From positions 73,784,520 to 73,848,519 of the forward strand of contig CM069432.1 in the NCBI GenBank assembly GCA_035610365.1: a DNA stretch of 64,000 nt. The letters run 5' to 3'. The notes beneath the pieces were generated by a model. It did no database searches and was not told the origin of the DNA. It saw nothing but the letters and a program-made list of their open reading frames with translations. Numbering within the stretch: the first letter of the stretch is position 1; the number at the start of each line of letters is the position of its first letter. The DNA is from Aquatica leii. Its lineage: Eukaryota > Arthropoda > Insecta > Coleoptera > Lampyridae. The translations under genes were made by a program, and so were the position numbers. Shown in pieces: positions 1 through 11,950 of this stretch.

Positions 1-1408
1 GCAACATAGTGGTGGTTGTTTAACCTGAAGATATACCCTCAAGGAGTGTTGTTCTTGCTGCCTTAGTGGGTGGTAAGTTTGAAAGCTCCATAAGAGAAGC
101 TGCAGATTGTTTAACCATCATTCTGTTGTATAAATGATGTCGAAGCTGGTTAATGTTTGAAAACTCTTGGCCGTCCGGATATAGTGCCCTCACAAACTCT
201 TCGCCAACTGCAACTACTTCATTTTTACGTTGATTAGGCGTGTTAAATATGCAACAAACTTTCTCCCTCAGGCTTGTACTCTTTTGTAGCAAGTTATAAG
301 AACTCTTTTTACCCTTATTATATAAAGCAGATGTTTTATCACATCCTGATATTGCGTGAGCAAACAGAACTGCCTCTTTCATTACTCCTATATTTTTTTG
401 AATATCGTCAACAACAAAAACTTGAGCAGGTGTTTTACTCGTAGCCGGATGAAGCACAAAAATGTTGTAAGTATATCGGTGTCTGTAGCTAAAACAACTA
501 CTTTTTTGTTTAATTGGTGTAACCTAAGAGCTGTATTAACGATAAGTTCATCTGCGTCGTCCTGGGCTTGATCAACATTAAAACCTCCCATTTTTAAGAA
601 ATTAGACACCATTGATATAAGACGAGCTTTATTCCTCTTGTTTGATAGAAAATCTGCCTGCAAAGTGTTAACGCAAGTTTCCTCGTTAAAAATAATATCG
701 GGACACATTTTATTTCTACTACGCCTTCTTTGTTCTTCGGATTTTGTACTGGTAACTGCAGAATATCCATCAAATACCACAACAGCATTTGTATTCTGTT
801 TGATAACGTGATTAACGTATATTTGACATATAGTTTTATACGTAGCAACTTTTGGCCATACTACAGTGTGAAGAAGATAACCCCCGTCAATTACAAATTC
901 TGCGGGCTGTAAATTTATTTTTTCAGCTGTATTATGCGGAAATAAGGTGGTTAAAATAGATTTTTGAGTTTTTCTCATACAGTTGCCGTCAAACAGAGCA
1001 GGTGGTGTAGATGATAGCTCAAATTCAAAATACTCCGCTTTATCAGTATGAGATTGAAGAATGCAAAAAAGACGAAGAAAAAGTTGAGCGGTTGAAACTG
1101 GAACCACATCATCTCTAATTTTTATTGTTCCACTCATAAATGACAATGGCCTCGCCTTATTTTTTACGGAAATTTTAATTTCGGCAAACGATTTTCCAAT
1201 TACTTCATTAAGCGCTTTGGTACCAATCTCCAGAGCGTGATGACAATTAATAGATTTGTCTGCAACCACGCCTGTTGACAGAGAATACAAATTGTCAGAG
1301 GGTTCAAATGGAGAATGGTGTTTAAGCCATTGAACAAAAAGTTCTAAATCTTTGTTGTCTTTATTGCGTATATCTTTAAGAATTGAATCCGGTCTAGTGT
1401 ATCTTTTT
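1..1408 (-). pseudogene. PIN/FEN-like 'GCDxTS' family protein, exon 2 (frameshifted, runs off window)
   Basis: Large second exon of a minus-strand gene. It starts after a clear acceptor (TTTTAG, AG at 1410-1409) and encodes a PIN/FEN-nuclease-like protein. Visible motifs are VVVFDGY (about 790-770), DDADELIV and the acidic ATDTD run (about 500-450), then HAISGCDKTSALYNKGK and a terminal SNLPPTKAA. The same motif order occurs in a large, poorly characterised family repeated in aphid, other insect and cnidarian genomes; a nuclease role is inferred from the PIN-like acidic residues and is not proven. The frame breaks at a T-run near 450, where translation must shift by one base, and again near 50, where the family-typical HSLRVYLQV continues in another frame. 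The C-terminus lies beyond base 1. I judge it a pseudogene or decayed repetitive copy. It could instead be an accessory gene of an unrecognised transposon. Confidence 0.62.
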
Positions 1409-1714
1409 CTAAAATAAAAAGATGATATAGGTACGTATTTTTAAGGAAATTGCAACGTTGTCCTATGCAGTAACCGAATAAGTACCTTTTAGTCTACGTT
1501 GTACGAAATCGTTGATTGTGATTGTGCGTTCAACTGAAATTGCCATGAAGATCATGTTTACTATAACCTAGCAACTGAACTAATAGTCATCTAACTCAAG
1601 TTCAACAATTTTGTATAACGCACCCTTAGGGAAATAAAACCTATTAATAAAATGTAACTTCTTTGTGTTCTCGAATAATTATTTATTATAGTAATGAAAT
1701 TATTGTTCACATAC

Positions 1715-1881
1715 CTGCAATTTTTATGCATTTCAATACATGTAGCGCCTTCAAATATAGCATGTAAACCATCATCTCGTTTTTCACTTGCTTTGCACAT
1801 GGTTTTTAATCCCTTTTCTTTTACTTTGACCAAAACTCCATCACTCAATGATAAATTACATAACACACGCTTCTCCATCAT
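1715..1881 (-). pseudogene. PIN/FEN-like 'GCDxTS' family protein, exon 1
   Basis: First exon of the gene above. It opens at an ATG (1881 or the next codon, both Met) and reads LVKVKEKGLKTMCKASEKR, the usual N-terminal signature of this family, then ends in IEMHKNC. A good donor (GCAG|GTATG, GT at 1714-1713) is followed by a 304-bp intron (1714-1409). Joining to the acceptor at 1409/1408 restores an unbroken reading frame, giving HKNC-RKRYTRP, which matches the family's conserved 'H..CRK.Y' block. The matching phase is strong evidence that the intron is real. No promoter is identified upstream. Confidence 0.6.
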
Positions 1882-3012
1882 CGTTTTGATTGCAAAAATA
1901 CGTAAACACGCACACTTTAAATTCTTAAAACACGCGCAAGCGTCTGCCGACCTTCAAGTAAACGATCATGCACTTATAGATATCTACGCCTATTAGGGGG
2001 CGGTACAGAAAAACAACTAGTACTGGTGAAATATGCTTAAATAAATGTTTAATTATGGACAGTAAAAATCAATAATAACCTTATCAGTTATGACAAAGGT
2101 ATTAAAACATGTGTGAAAAAGTATAATTAGTATTAAAATCGTGTAAAAATGGTTGTTTTTGGTAACTTTTAAATCAACCCCCTAACGTTAACGGCTCTAG
2201 GGCGGTTATAGAAAAAGAACTATAGGTCATGTTATATATCGTTGGAAAGGAAATTTTGCATGCTATAAAAGAGTACTTCTATAATTTTTTCATCAAATCA
2301 ATCATTTTTGAGTAAATAAGCAAAATATGAAAAAGTGCGCCTTTGAGGGTGGAAAAAGAGGGGTTGCGGAAGGAGGATTTTACAGGACTTTTACTATGTT
2401 GAATTTTTACTATCAGAAAACATTTATACAAAAAATTAGCTCCCTATTATTTCTTTCTGGGTTTGCTCAAAATATTGCATAAAATGACTGGGCTAATAGA
2501 TAATTTTTCCTAACTATTTATTAAAATAATAAAAATTTCATTAACAGTTTATTAGATATTTTATTTGTAATTTAAAATGAATTCACAAATATAATCTAGG
2601 TTCAAATTCCGCCTGCGACGATTTTTTTAGAAAACAAATTTCTCGTCTTCAAGGGAATGCATTTTATTTTAAAAACAATAATTTTTACGGATTTATTAGA
2701 GGAAAAAGCAATATCAAGAGACACAAATATAGGGGTTAGCCCATATGAAAACATAAGTTCAATTTGGCATATTTCGGTTATACACACAACCAAACTTATA
2801 TGGAATCACCTAGTATTTCTTACTAATATTGCGAAATATATGAAAATTTTTTATGCAGATAAAACATAAAGATAACGAAAGTGTTTTGTTGAAAATAACA
2901 AAGGTTTTTGAAGTTGTCTATTACGTATGTCGTGATAATAATTGAAAATTGTTGTTAGTTGTAAAATTAAAGTGACAGCTTAAACTTTTCAATTTAGAAG
3001 TTTGTGTTTAAA
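1882..3012. other. AT-rich spacer, no gene seen
   Basis: Between the PIN-like gene and the Tc1 copy. There are short opposing open frames near 2600-2870 on both strands, but neither has a family motif or splice context, so I treat them as chance. A less AT-rich patch at 2160-2400 contains a TCAACCCCCTAACG word that recurs loosely near 12,700. Confidence 0.5.
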
Positions 3013-3902
3013 ATGCCTTACGTAGGTTTGTCCGAAGTTCAGAGGGGAAGAATTATTACTCTTGTTGAGCAGAGAATGTCACAGAGGCACATAGCAGCAA
3101 CAGTTGGTGTGTCTCAAGGTATTGTTTCCAAAAAACCAACTTCTTCTATTCCGGAGCTCAAAAGGCAACTTGTGGAGGCTACAGGTGTTGGTGTACGAAA
3201 GAGACTTCGTGCCCGAAATTTATTTAGCAGGAGACAATTAAGGGTTCCACAGAGAACAAAATTAATCGGCTAAATTGGTGTTTCGAGCACCAGAACTGGA
3301 CAGTTGAAGATTGGCAAAATGTATTTTTTTTGGATGAAACCAGAATTGGTCTGAAATCAGATGACCGTCAAATTCGAGTTCTAAGAGGTCCAGGTAGACA
3401 AGCTAGACTACAAACGGCTACATCTGTCCTAAAATACAAAGAAGGAACGGTAATGTTCTGGAGCAGTATCATGATAGGAGATAAAACTCCTTTGGTTCCA
3501 CTACGCCAAAGTTTAACAGGTCATAGGTACGTTGATTTAGTGCTAGAACCAGTAGTTAGGCTATGGAAAGATGCTGTGAGAGACAATTTCGTCTTTATGC
3601 ATGATAATTCCCCTCCACATACCAGCCGAGTTGCTACAGAATTTCTAGAAAGAGAAACTGTGACGGTTCTAGAATGGCCTGCCTCTTTACCAGACCTGAA
3701 TCCCATTGAGCATGTGTGTGACTGTGTCAAAAAAGGGATTAGGGCTAGGAGAAATGCTCCAGGAAATGTGAAACAGCTTATTCTAGCCGCCCAAGAGGAA
3801 TAGGCAAACGTACGTCAGGAAGACGTTGACACGTTGATTAGAAGCATTCCTCGTCCAATTGCAGCTTGTATTAGAGCTAGAGGTGGTAACACTGACTATT
3901 AA
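3013..3902 (+). pseudogene. Tc1-like transposase, internally deleted and interrupted
   Basis: Remnant of a Tc1-family DDE transposase, which cuts and pastes its own element at TA sites. The ATG at 3013 begins MPYVGLSEVQRGRIITLVEQ, a helix-turn-helix that continues RHIAATVGVSQ. Right after GIVSK roughly 35 expected residues are missing, so the second HTH/linker is deleted. The frame shifts near 3262, after which NRLNWCFEHQNW leads to the catalytic domain: FLDETR (first Asp, about 3333), HDNSPPHT (second Asp) and LNPIEH (Glu). I count 34 residues between the second Asp and the Glu, so this is DD34E. TAG at 3801-3803 interrupts a frame that resumes as ANVRQEDVDTLIRSIPRP and ends ARGGNTDY with TAA near 3900; the stop replaces a position that is usually Trp. 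Terminal inverted repeats were not found by eye. The copy is dead. Confidence 0.9.
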
Positions 3903-4587
3903 AGTGAAAAACATGTCCGAAAAAAGGTATCTAATTTTTGTTCAACTAACTACAACTTCAACAACTACATCTTTAGTTTTGGCATTTTTTTTGTTTTTGT
4001 TTATCTTAAATCTTTGTTGTAATTGTTTCTCGTTGTAACTTAATAAACTACGTTATAATAAAGTCTTTCTCACTTTTTATACGGAATTTGTCAGAAATAC
4101 TGTATAACATCGGAAATATTGGGTGATTCTATATAAGTTTCGTTGTGTGTATCTTAATGAAATCTAGAAAAAAATTTCAAAAAATCATAACATGCTAGGA
4201 AGTCAATACAAACGTGTACATTTCACTTCAAAGTGGTTTTATGACAACATAACCTTAAAAAAAATATGTGGACATTTCTTCATCGTTCCTTCTAAGAAAA
4301 TCGTGTGGTGACCACACCAATTTTTTAAGTAATTTTTCGATTCGGTGGACCGATAGCGGTATCGCGTTAATAAAAAATTAATAGTATTGTAATTTTCTAA
4401 GTTAAGTTTTTGAGTAAAATCTCTTCACTTCTAATGTTTAAAATTTGTACTGGTATCAAGTTGCAGTTTGGTCTTGTCAAGCTTGCAGCTATAAAAACAC
4501 CTTTGCTTAATTTTTCTGGTAATACTATACACTTTATACTATTATTATTATTATTTTGGGTATGCTAGTGTAAAACTGAAATTTAAA
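3903..4587. other. Spacer without recognisable gene
   Basis: AT-rich sequence between the Tc1 stop and the gypsy protease remnant. It may contain the Tc1 3' terminus, but no inverted repeat matching the 2,880-3,000 region was convincing. No reverse transcriptase follows the protease on the minus strand here, so the gypsy element is truncated. Confidence 0.45.
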
Positions 4588-4995
4588 TTAAATTGGAATT
4601 GTTATCGTTTTATGGTTTATTATAAAAGAAAATTTATAATTCTTAAAATTTATATTTGCAAAATTTTTATTTAAAAAATCTGATCCAATCACGCCATGCA
4701 TTTTATTTTCAAAACCTTTTTTTATTAAAAATTTGTAATTAACGGTTTGTCTGTTTACATTAAGAAGTAAACTGACCAAACCGTTTGCTATGGTGGAACC
4801 AAAAATTCCATTTGTGCTAGTTCTATTTGAACAAATTTTTTTATTAGGGTTAGCAAATTTTTGAAAAATTATGCTCACAGAAGCACTTGCATTTAACAAA
4901 AATAAAAATTCGTTGGTTTCATGTTTAAGTCTTATAAAGCTTAGACGGTTAGATTTAAAATAACAGCGGATTTTAAATTTTATTGGGGGCCTCAA
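4588..4995 (-). pseudogene. Gypsy-type retropepsin (protease) remnant
   Basis: A 135-codon open segment resembling the aspartic protease at the start of gypsy/Metaviridae pol, which cleaves the Gag and Pol polyproteins. The active-site region reads FLLNASASVSII where an intact enzyme has a D-T/S-G-A triad, so the catalytic Asp and Gly are lost. The flap region is present as GIFGSTIANG, and the second hallmark, VIGSDFLNKN, corresponds to the usual 'G.DFL'. It lies directly downstream, on the minus strand, of the gag-like segment, which is the expected gag-pro order. Reverse transcriptase should follow below 4,588 but is absent. This is an old inactive copy. Confidence 0.7.
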
Positions 4996-5009
4996 AAAAA
5001 TAAGTCAGC

Positions 5010-6150
5010 GGATGTACTAGAACTAGGTAAAGCAGTGACATTGCTATCCTTTGCAATAATCTGCGAAACATTGCCGTGTGTCATGTAATAATTTCTTGAA
5101 TTACCTGTGTTGTTATTTTTATGATAGTTATTAACGCTACGACTTTGTTTGTTAAACTCTTTATTATTTACACCCCAATAATTGGTGGACTAATTCCTAT
5201 AATTAGTTCTATGTTCTCGATTAAAATTAATATTACCTAGATAATTTGAATTTTGATTCTGTCGATGGGTATTCGACCCATTTGTACTATTTGGAGCAAT
5301 TCTAAAGTTACTTCGACTTCGCATATGATAAATCCGAGGTTTTTTATTTTAAAAGTTTGCATCTTGTGCACCTCTAATAGCTTCATTTAATTTATTATGA
5401 GTTTGCAACGTGATTTTTTTAAGTTTCAAGTTTATTACTATCTACATTCGCCTGTGAAATAGTAAAGTTAACAAGTAATTTCTCAACCGTTTTCCCAAAC
5501 TCTTTGACTGTTTTATTTTCTTGCTTACTACTTAATTTTTTAGATAAGGCAGATGTGGACGGTTTTCTGAGAAGATTCTCTTTAATATTTTAAATTAATT
5601 CTTTATTAACAAAGTAATTTTTTTTTAATCTTATTTTTGCGATTTGTGATTGCGTTTTTAACTAGAAAGTTGTTAATAATTTTTTCTCGGCTTCGTCTAA
5701 TAATGCATCATATAATTCAATGGCATCAATTAATTGTTTTGTTGTATTTTCTGAATTGTCCATAAGTAGAAGCAAACTTTCTGCAATAGTTAAATGTAAT
5801 TTCTCTAGTATTTATTAATTGTAATTAATTACTTACCTGAGTAACTGGTTTTGTTTTTAACTTTACAGTATTCAACTTTGGACTTACCTAACCTATCTTT
5901 TAAAAATTTTTTTTACCTCCGCTATATTATGATTCATATTAGCAACGCATTTCTACTTTTGCGTCAAAATATTGTTCCTTAAAGCAATTATAAATTGCAC
6001 TAATTTTTCTTTAAATTTATCTAAATATTCGAACTTACAATTAATAGGAGTGACGTGTCTTCTTGTTTGTGCATTGTTTTTTATTACGTTTTTGTAAAAA
6101 TTTTGTATATTTTTTAACAACTGTGAAAACAGCACCGACACTAGCATAAC
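5010..6150 (-). pseudogene. Gypsy/errantivirus-like gag remnant
   Basis: Degenerate gag of the same element, read in pieces with several stops. It shows capsid-like text (QLIDAIELYDALLDEAEKKL near 5,740-5,680, then SALSKKLSSKQENKTVKEFG near 5,540-5,500). This matches the helical capsid pattern of errantivirus gags. A C-terminal stretch (about 5,330-5,030) is rich in Asn, Arg and Ser with no CCHC zinc knuckle, which is also usual for errantivirus gags. The 64-codon open frame at 5,953-6,147 is probably its N-terminal part. The assignment rests on pattern recall and not on alignment. Confidence 0.55.
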
Positions 6151-6179
6151 ATTTTACAACACCAAAAACACAGATACGT

Positions 6180-6401
6180 AGACGTAGAACTTCAAATGTA
6201 AGTTGATCTAGATGGTTGAGACATTGTTAGTAATTCATGATTTCTTATTACCTTATGCCAAATTTTTCTTTCCCAAATTTTCTTACATTAATGGTATACA
6301 AAATAAGCAAAGAAGGCTGTAATTACAATAATTACCAAAATAATTCCAATTTTTACTAACAATTCAAGTATCTTTTCATTAATTGTTTGCGGATCACACA
6401 T
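6180..6401 (-). other. Small membrane-anchor-like ORF upstream of gag
   Basis: On the minus strand, ATG at 6401-6399 opens a 37-codon frame whose second half is a hydrophobic helix (IGIILVIIVITAFFAYFV), stopped by TAA at 6290-6288. In the same frame it resumes with a basic juxtamembrane stretch (CKKIWERKIWHK) to about 6180. The layout resembles a single-pass membrane anchor with a basic cytoplasmic tail. It could be part of the gypsy-type element (leader region or relic of another copy) or chance in AT-rich DNA. No function is assigned. Confidence 0.3.
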
Positions 6402-9400
6402 TTTTTTTCTTCACTTTGTCTCTTTAATTGTTTTGGTTGTTACTGGCATGGCCGGGTCGTGACGTAATGTCATGGAATTCCTTATGGAGAACTAGCAAGG
6501 TTCAAAGTTCGTTAACAAAACCCTTTATCATTTTTTATGACTAAATTTTATTCAAATTTTAATACATCGTATTCTTAATACTACCATCTTCATCCTATTA
6601 TTTTGTTTGAAATTATTGATTTTTGTTAAGATGACTTAAGCTATTTTTTTAGACGAGAATTGCAATCACGCGTTTTTTTTTAATTTCCTGCAATTTACCT
6701 ACAAGTTCAATACCCACAAAGTTCAATTAACTTATTAAACTAATTGCTAATACATTGCAAAACCACATAAACAATTTTTTCTAATTTAGTGACACGTTTT
6801 CTTGTAAAAAGTTTTTTATAAGACACATTTCTACTTCTCTAAAACTGGTTTAACAGTCTTTTAAAAAAAATAAGTTTATTTAGGATGATTTCTTTTGGGA
6901 AATGTACAAACTCTAAAATACTATAAACCATTCCTTAATTCGATTCAATTAAATAATATTATTATTTACATTTTTTTTAATTATTGAGTCATTTCCTATC
7001 TATCTTCTTAACGCAAAACTTCCTAAATATAAAACTTTTTAAGTCAGCATATGATTCTTGCACTTTTTCAATATATTATAATTTAATTTACACACAAGAA
7101 ATTGAATATAACTTTTGAAAGAAGTTCACAATGAATTTCTAGTCGACGTAAACTTCAAATAGCTTCAAATTGTAGATAATGTTAAAAATGATGCACTAAC
7201 ACTTGTCTACACATCCAACAGGTTAAACCATTTAAAAATTATTAATAAAATATCTAGAGTTAGATAGATAAAAACTGATACATACAACTCGTAATTTTGA
7301 GTTAACGTTTTTTCTTTAAGCACGCTATGATAAAGTGAAAAACAAAAATTTTAATATTGCGTTGTGTGTGGTTTATGTGACTAAAATTTAAACATTTACA
7401 CCGAGTATTCAAGACAAAAAGATTTATTGTTTATAAATTTGTAAAAACTAATCTTGGTTACTTAAAGTAGAAGAAATATGACAACTGATTTGCGTTTAAG
7501 TGGGTTCTTTATTTAATGAATTAATAACAAATCAAGGCAAGTGCACTGCAATTCAAGTTGATCTCGTAAAAAGATATTTGACAAACGGGTAATAATTTAT
7601 AAAAACGTCTAGAAACTCAAATCAATAGACTCATAATAAGTTAATATTGTAACAAATTGAAAATCCAATTTGTTTTAACTATTTACCCAATTGTTATACG
7701 ATTATTATAAATATAAATAAATTACTAAACTAAAAACATACAAGTTAAGCAAAATAACAAAATAGCAATTTAATAAAAACAAAATCTTACTATAATTTAT
7801 ATCACTGTTACAACATAATTAAGTAAATAGATATGTTACCAAACTTTAATTTAACAATATATTTTTTCTATGAAACAACAAAAACAAAGTTTTTATTAAT
7901 TACATTTTAAATAATAAGTCTACATTTAGATAGCATTTCTTAATTAGTACAATTTAAAAAAATAAAAACAATGTTAAAATTATTAGCAAAAATAACAATA
8001 CAAATCTAAAAAATTAAAAATTCTAGTAAAACAATTTATCTAATTAAATTTTTATACAAATAAAGATATAAAGTTGAAGTTGAACATCTAATTGATTTGA
8101 CTAACTGGTATTCTTATTTTTATTAATAACATATGAATAAAGTGTTTAAATTAACTAACTTTATTTATACAAACAACGCATTTAAAGTGCAGAAAGTAAG
8201 CTTTCAAATCATTAAAAAAATACAATTAAAATAAATAGCAATTAAAAATATTTGAAGATAATAGTAGTATTAGTAATTAATATTCTTTATACAGCAGTTA
8301 TTAGAAAACGCAATAAAAGTCTATTTACTGATTTTTTATTTATTCTATAAATAAATGAATATGATGATGGTTTGAACGTCATCGCAAAATATGTCGTGAC
8401 AGTAAAATGTTTTAAAATCAAACGTTTTTTTAAAGTAAAAATTTTGACTTAAGAATTAATATAAACTGATAAATATCTAATAAAATCGCAAAGTAAGGTT
8501 GAGAACGCTATTAGAACAAACTTTAGTTAATGTGAATTGTTTGCACGTTCTCAGAAAAATTCGATCGTATAAATTGACGTAGTCTTTATTTAATTGTTTT
8601 ATGTCTTTCAAAATAATTTACTAAAAGCGTTTGAAAACACTATGTTTAATTGTTGTGGTTTTTCATTAATTTTAAAATTGTGTGTACAGACTTGAATATT
8701 TAATTTAAGCACAACAATGTTTTATTTTTTGTAGCGTATTATTCTATAAAACTTTATTGATTTATTGTTTATTGTACTTAAACTGTTGTCTTTAAAAAAT
8801 TTAATTAAAAAATATCAATATTTATTTTAAAGTATTTTATGTTAAAAATTTTTTGCGTTGTTTTATATAATACAACCAAAAATATATTTAAAAAAACACC
8901 TCTTAAGATTATGATAATTTTTATATTCTATCACTAAAGTCAAATTATTTATTCTGTTCTTGTATTATAAAACGTAGTCTTTTATTACTAGTTCACCGAG
9001 TGACTATAAAACAGCATATGATTACATGTAAGTATGAAATAAGTAGTAACCTTAATAGTAGCTCATTTGTAGGTAACTTCTAATTGTTAGTAAACAACAT
9101 AATTAATATTTAAACTTGGTTATGTTTATAAACCGTATTAAAAACATGTTTAATTTTTTTAAATAAATTTATAACTCAAATATTGTTTTAATCTAAACAA
9201 AATAAATATTAATAAAATAATATTTTGTTCAACATGCTGTATAACGCGGTTTAATGTTACATCAATTCCAAATGTTTATTAATGGCATAAGAAAATTAAA
9301 TTGTTTAATCCAATAATCTACTTTTTAATGATAGTTAATAAAGAGGACAATTACTGTAAACATTGGCAGTAAAATTACTCACTTTGTTTTGATTTTTGAG

Positions 9401-11281
9401 TTATAAACAATAAGAATTATTTAAGTAATGTTTTTTTAAAAATATATATTTGATCAATATTTATTTTACTAATTTTATTACTTTAAAACAATAAAAAAAT
9501 GTTTTTCATTGTAAAATTTATTTATTATTAAAAATAACATATATTAAACAAAGTATTTATATAAACAGTTACATTTATAATTCCTTAATATACATATTTA
9601 ATATGTATTACTACTAAAAGTTTTAAACAATATATTGTTAATGTAATAATAATTTATATGTAAAATTACTTGTAGGTAAAGCTATTAAACGAATAATTAA
9701 TTTTAAACTAATAGTTTTTTACGTTCTATAAACAAATTATTACAAAATTAATTAGACATAACATGTTTCTGTTTTTATTTTTACCAAAAATGTCAATTTT
9801 AATAAAAATATGTAATTTACCTTTTCGTAAAACTTTGTTGTATTATTTGTAGAGCTATTGCAATGTTTTACCATTTAAAAGACTAATTGAATCCGAAAAG
9901 TTCTAAAACCAACTATAAATCATTTTTAACTATACGGTGCTTGGTTGCAAGTGATCTCATAAAATTTTAGCAGTAACTCATTTTAAAATTTAATTAGTTT
10001 ATATTCAGTCTAACAGAAAGTGTCACTGGCATTTACGTTTCAACTAGAAACTGTTTAAAACTTCTTCATTTTGTTTATGCAATTAAGTATACATTTTTTG
10101 TAATATCTAAACTTAATAGTTTATTAAATGACGTTAACAAGAAATATAATGTTTGTTTATTGTGAATTGTTCTAATTTAATATAAAATAAATAAATTAAT
10201 GTTTTAAGCAATTCGCTTGCAGACATAATGTACGGAAACAAAAACGTTGAAGTTGACAACTGGAAAAACCAACTTTCAGAAAGTGCATATTTAATAAATA
10301 GTATAAAATTAAGCGTTTTCTATACTTGACATATAATTTTAAATAAAACACTATAAATATAAAGATAAAACACATAAGATATAAAATATGCCAATAACCA
10401 AAATGTTGTTATAGCATACAGCATTAATGTTAATGTTCAAAGGAAATCAAAAATATATATGGTATGCTGTAAAAATTAATTTTATTTAACGTTAATGTAT
10501 GTTATAAATAGCAAAATCATTTTGATGCATGTACTTTTGCACAATTATCTAATCACAATATTGATTGTGTATATAATTATGATATTGTTTGTTAGTTATA
10601 TTAAGCATATAAGTAATATTTATCTTTAGTAATTTAAAAATCAAACTACAAAACTATAACTAAATTAGGTGTAAAATTTACAGTATTCTGTATATTGTCA
10701 CGTTTGGTATGAACTTTATTTTAGTAGAGCGACGACATATTTTACTATTATTTTTTCTAATTTCATACATTTTAAACACGTGTTAAGTGCCGTTTTTTTA
10801 TTATACAGGCTTTTGGCATTCCTATAAACTAAACTAAAAAGTTGATATATTTCTATATTAGAAAACCTTAAATTATTCTGGAAAGTTGTTGAATTTTTAA
10901 TATAGCTTAATAAATATAAATATTATAAACGTTTAAACAAATTTTTGTTTATTGTTGCTTATAAAATTTGTTTTAAATTTTTTTGCGCCGAAAGAATACG
11001 TTGAGAACACCTATAGAATTGATTCAAAAAGCATATTAATTGTTTTGCATCGCAAAATGTTTTATTGTGAGTTCAAGCTGCTGTCTTTTTTTGATATGAC
11101 AAGCGTAGGAAATCACAGACGCAACAAACTGTTGAAAAAGTCTAGTTTGTAAGTTGTGAATAAAAATTTCTAAAACTGAAATCTTTATTTTGAAACTGTT
11201 ACATCTGAAAAGCTGTGGCGTAATTCAAGTCGTGTCATAATCTTAGAAGCTGTTAAATTGTGTACCGCCATAGAACTCAGC
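6402..11281. other. AT-rich gene desert
   Basis: Nearly 5 kb of very A+T-rich DNA with long runs of A and T and dense stop codons in all frames. One 66-codon open frame near 10,952-11,152 has no recognisable motif. I see no transposase text, tandem array or long inverted repeat. It could be ancient decayed repeats, intron or intergenic DNA. Confidence 0.5.
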
Positions 11282-11451
11282 TAAAATCATTCCCACACAG
11301 CCAAAAGTAACCAAAAGTCGTAATAAAGGTAACCGCTTTGGATTGGCAAATGTGATCATAGAGTACCCAAAAGTATACCCAATGGTGAACTATGTCCCAC
11401 TTAATCCCTCCATAGGATACTCTTATACTGACCTTGCGTGTATGCAACGGT

Positions 11452-11950
11452 CAACCTTTTAGGTTAACCCGAAATTAACCGAAACGGACAACTTATTGTC
11501 CACTTTTAAAGCTACTCTAAAGATACTTCTTTTTCGTTATTCATTGGTCAACTTGTTGGGCTAACCTAAAGTTAATCGAAATGCCCGGTGCATAGTTGAA
11601 TTTTAAAACTACTAAAAAGATACCATTTTTTGTTTGCTCAACGTTCAACCTGTTAGGGTAATCTAAAGTTAATCGAAAGTGATTGTTAATGGTTGGTATT
11701 TAAAACTGCCTAAAAGATACTAATTTTTGTTTGCTTAACGTTCAACCCGTTAGGATAACTTAAAGTTAATCTAAATGGGTATTTTACTATTTAATTTTAA
11801 AGCTGTTTAAAGTATACAATTTTTGCACTTATTCAAGAATCAACCTGAAGTTAACTGTAAAAGATGTATAATTGTTGGATTTTAAAACTGCTTAAAAAAT
11901 ACTATTTTTTTCAGTTGCTCAACGATTAATGGCTGCCTAACGGATATCTT
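11452..11950. repeat. Tandem repeat, period about 97 bp, about 5 degenerate copies
   Basis: Units begin with variants of CAACCTGTTAGGGTAACCTA at 11452, 11549, 11646, 11743 and 11841, with a more decayed copy near 11,925. Successive spacings are 97, 97, 97 and 98 bp. Each unit also carries TTTAAAACTG followed by an AAAGATAC-like word about 60-70 bp in. It lies just inside the left end of the CCCACA element. Confidence 0.8.

Noticed and set aside
2160..2230. Word TTTAAATCAACCCCCTAACG shared loosely with 12,690-12,720
   Set aside because: Similarity is limited to about 20 bases and flanks do not align; not enough for a repeat call.
2602..2869. Opposing 63- and 70-codon open frames
   Set aside because: Both strands are open over the same bases, with no family motif, splice context or composition change; chance is likelier.
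10952..11152. 66-codon plus-strand ORF near the 4.1-kb element
   Set aside because: No recognisable motif and typical AT-rich composition.
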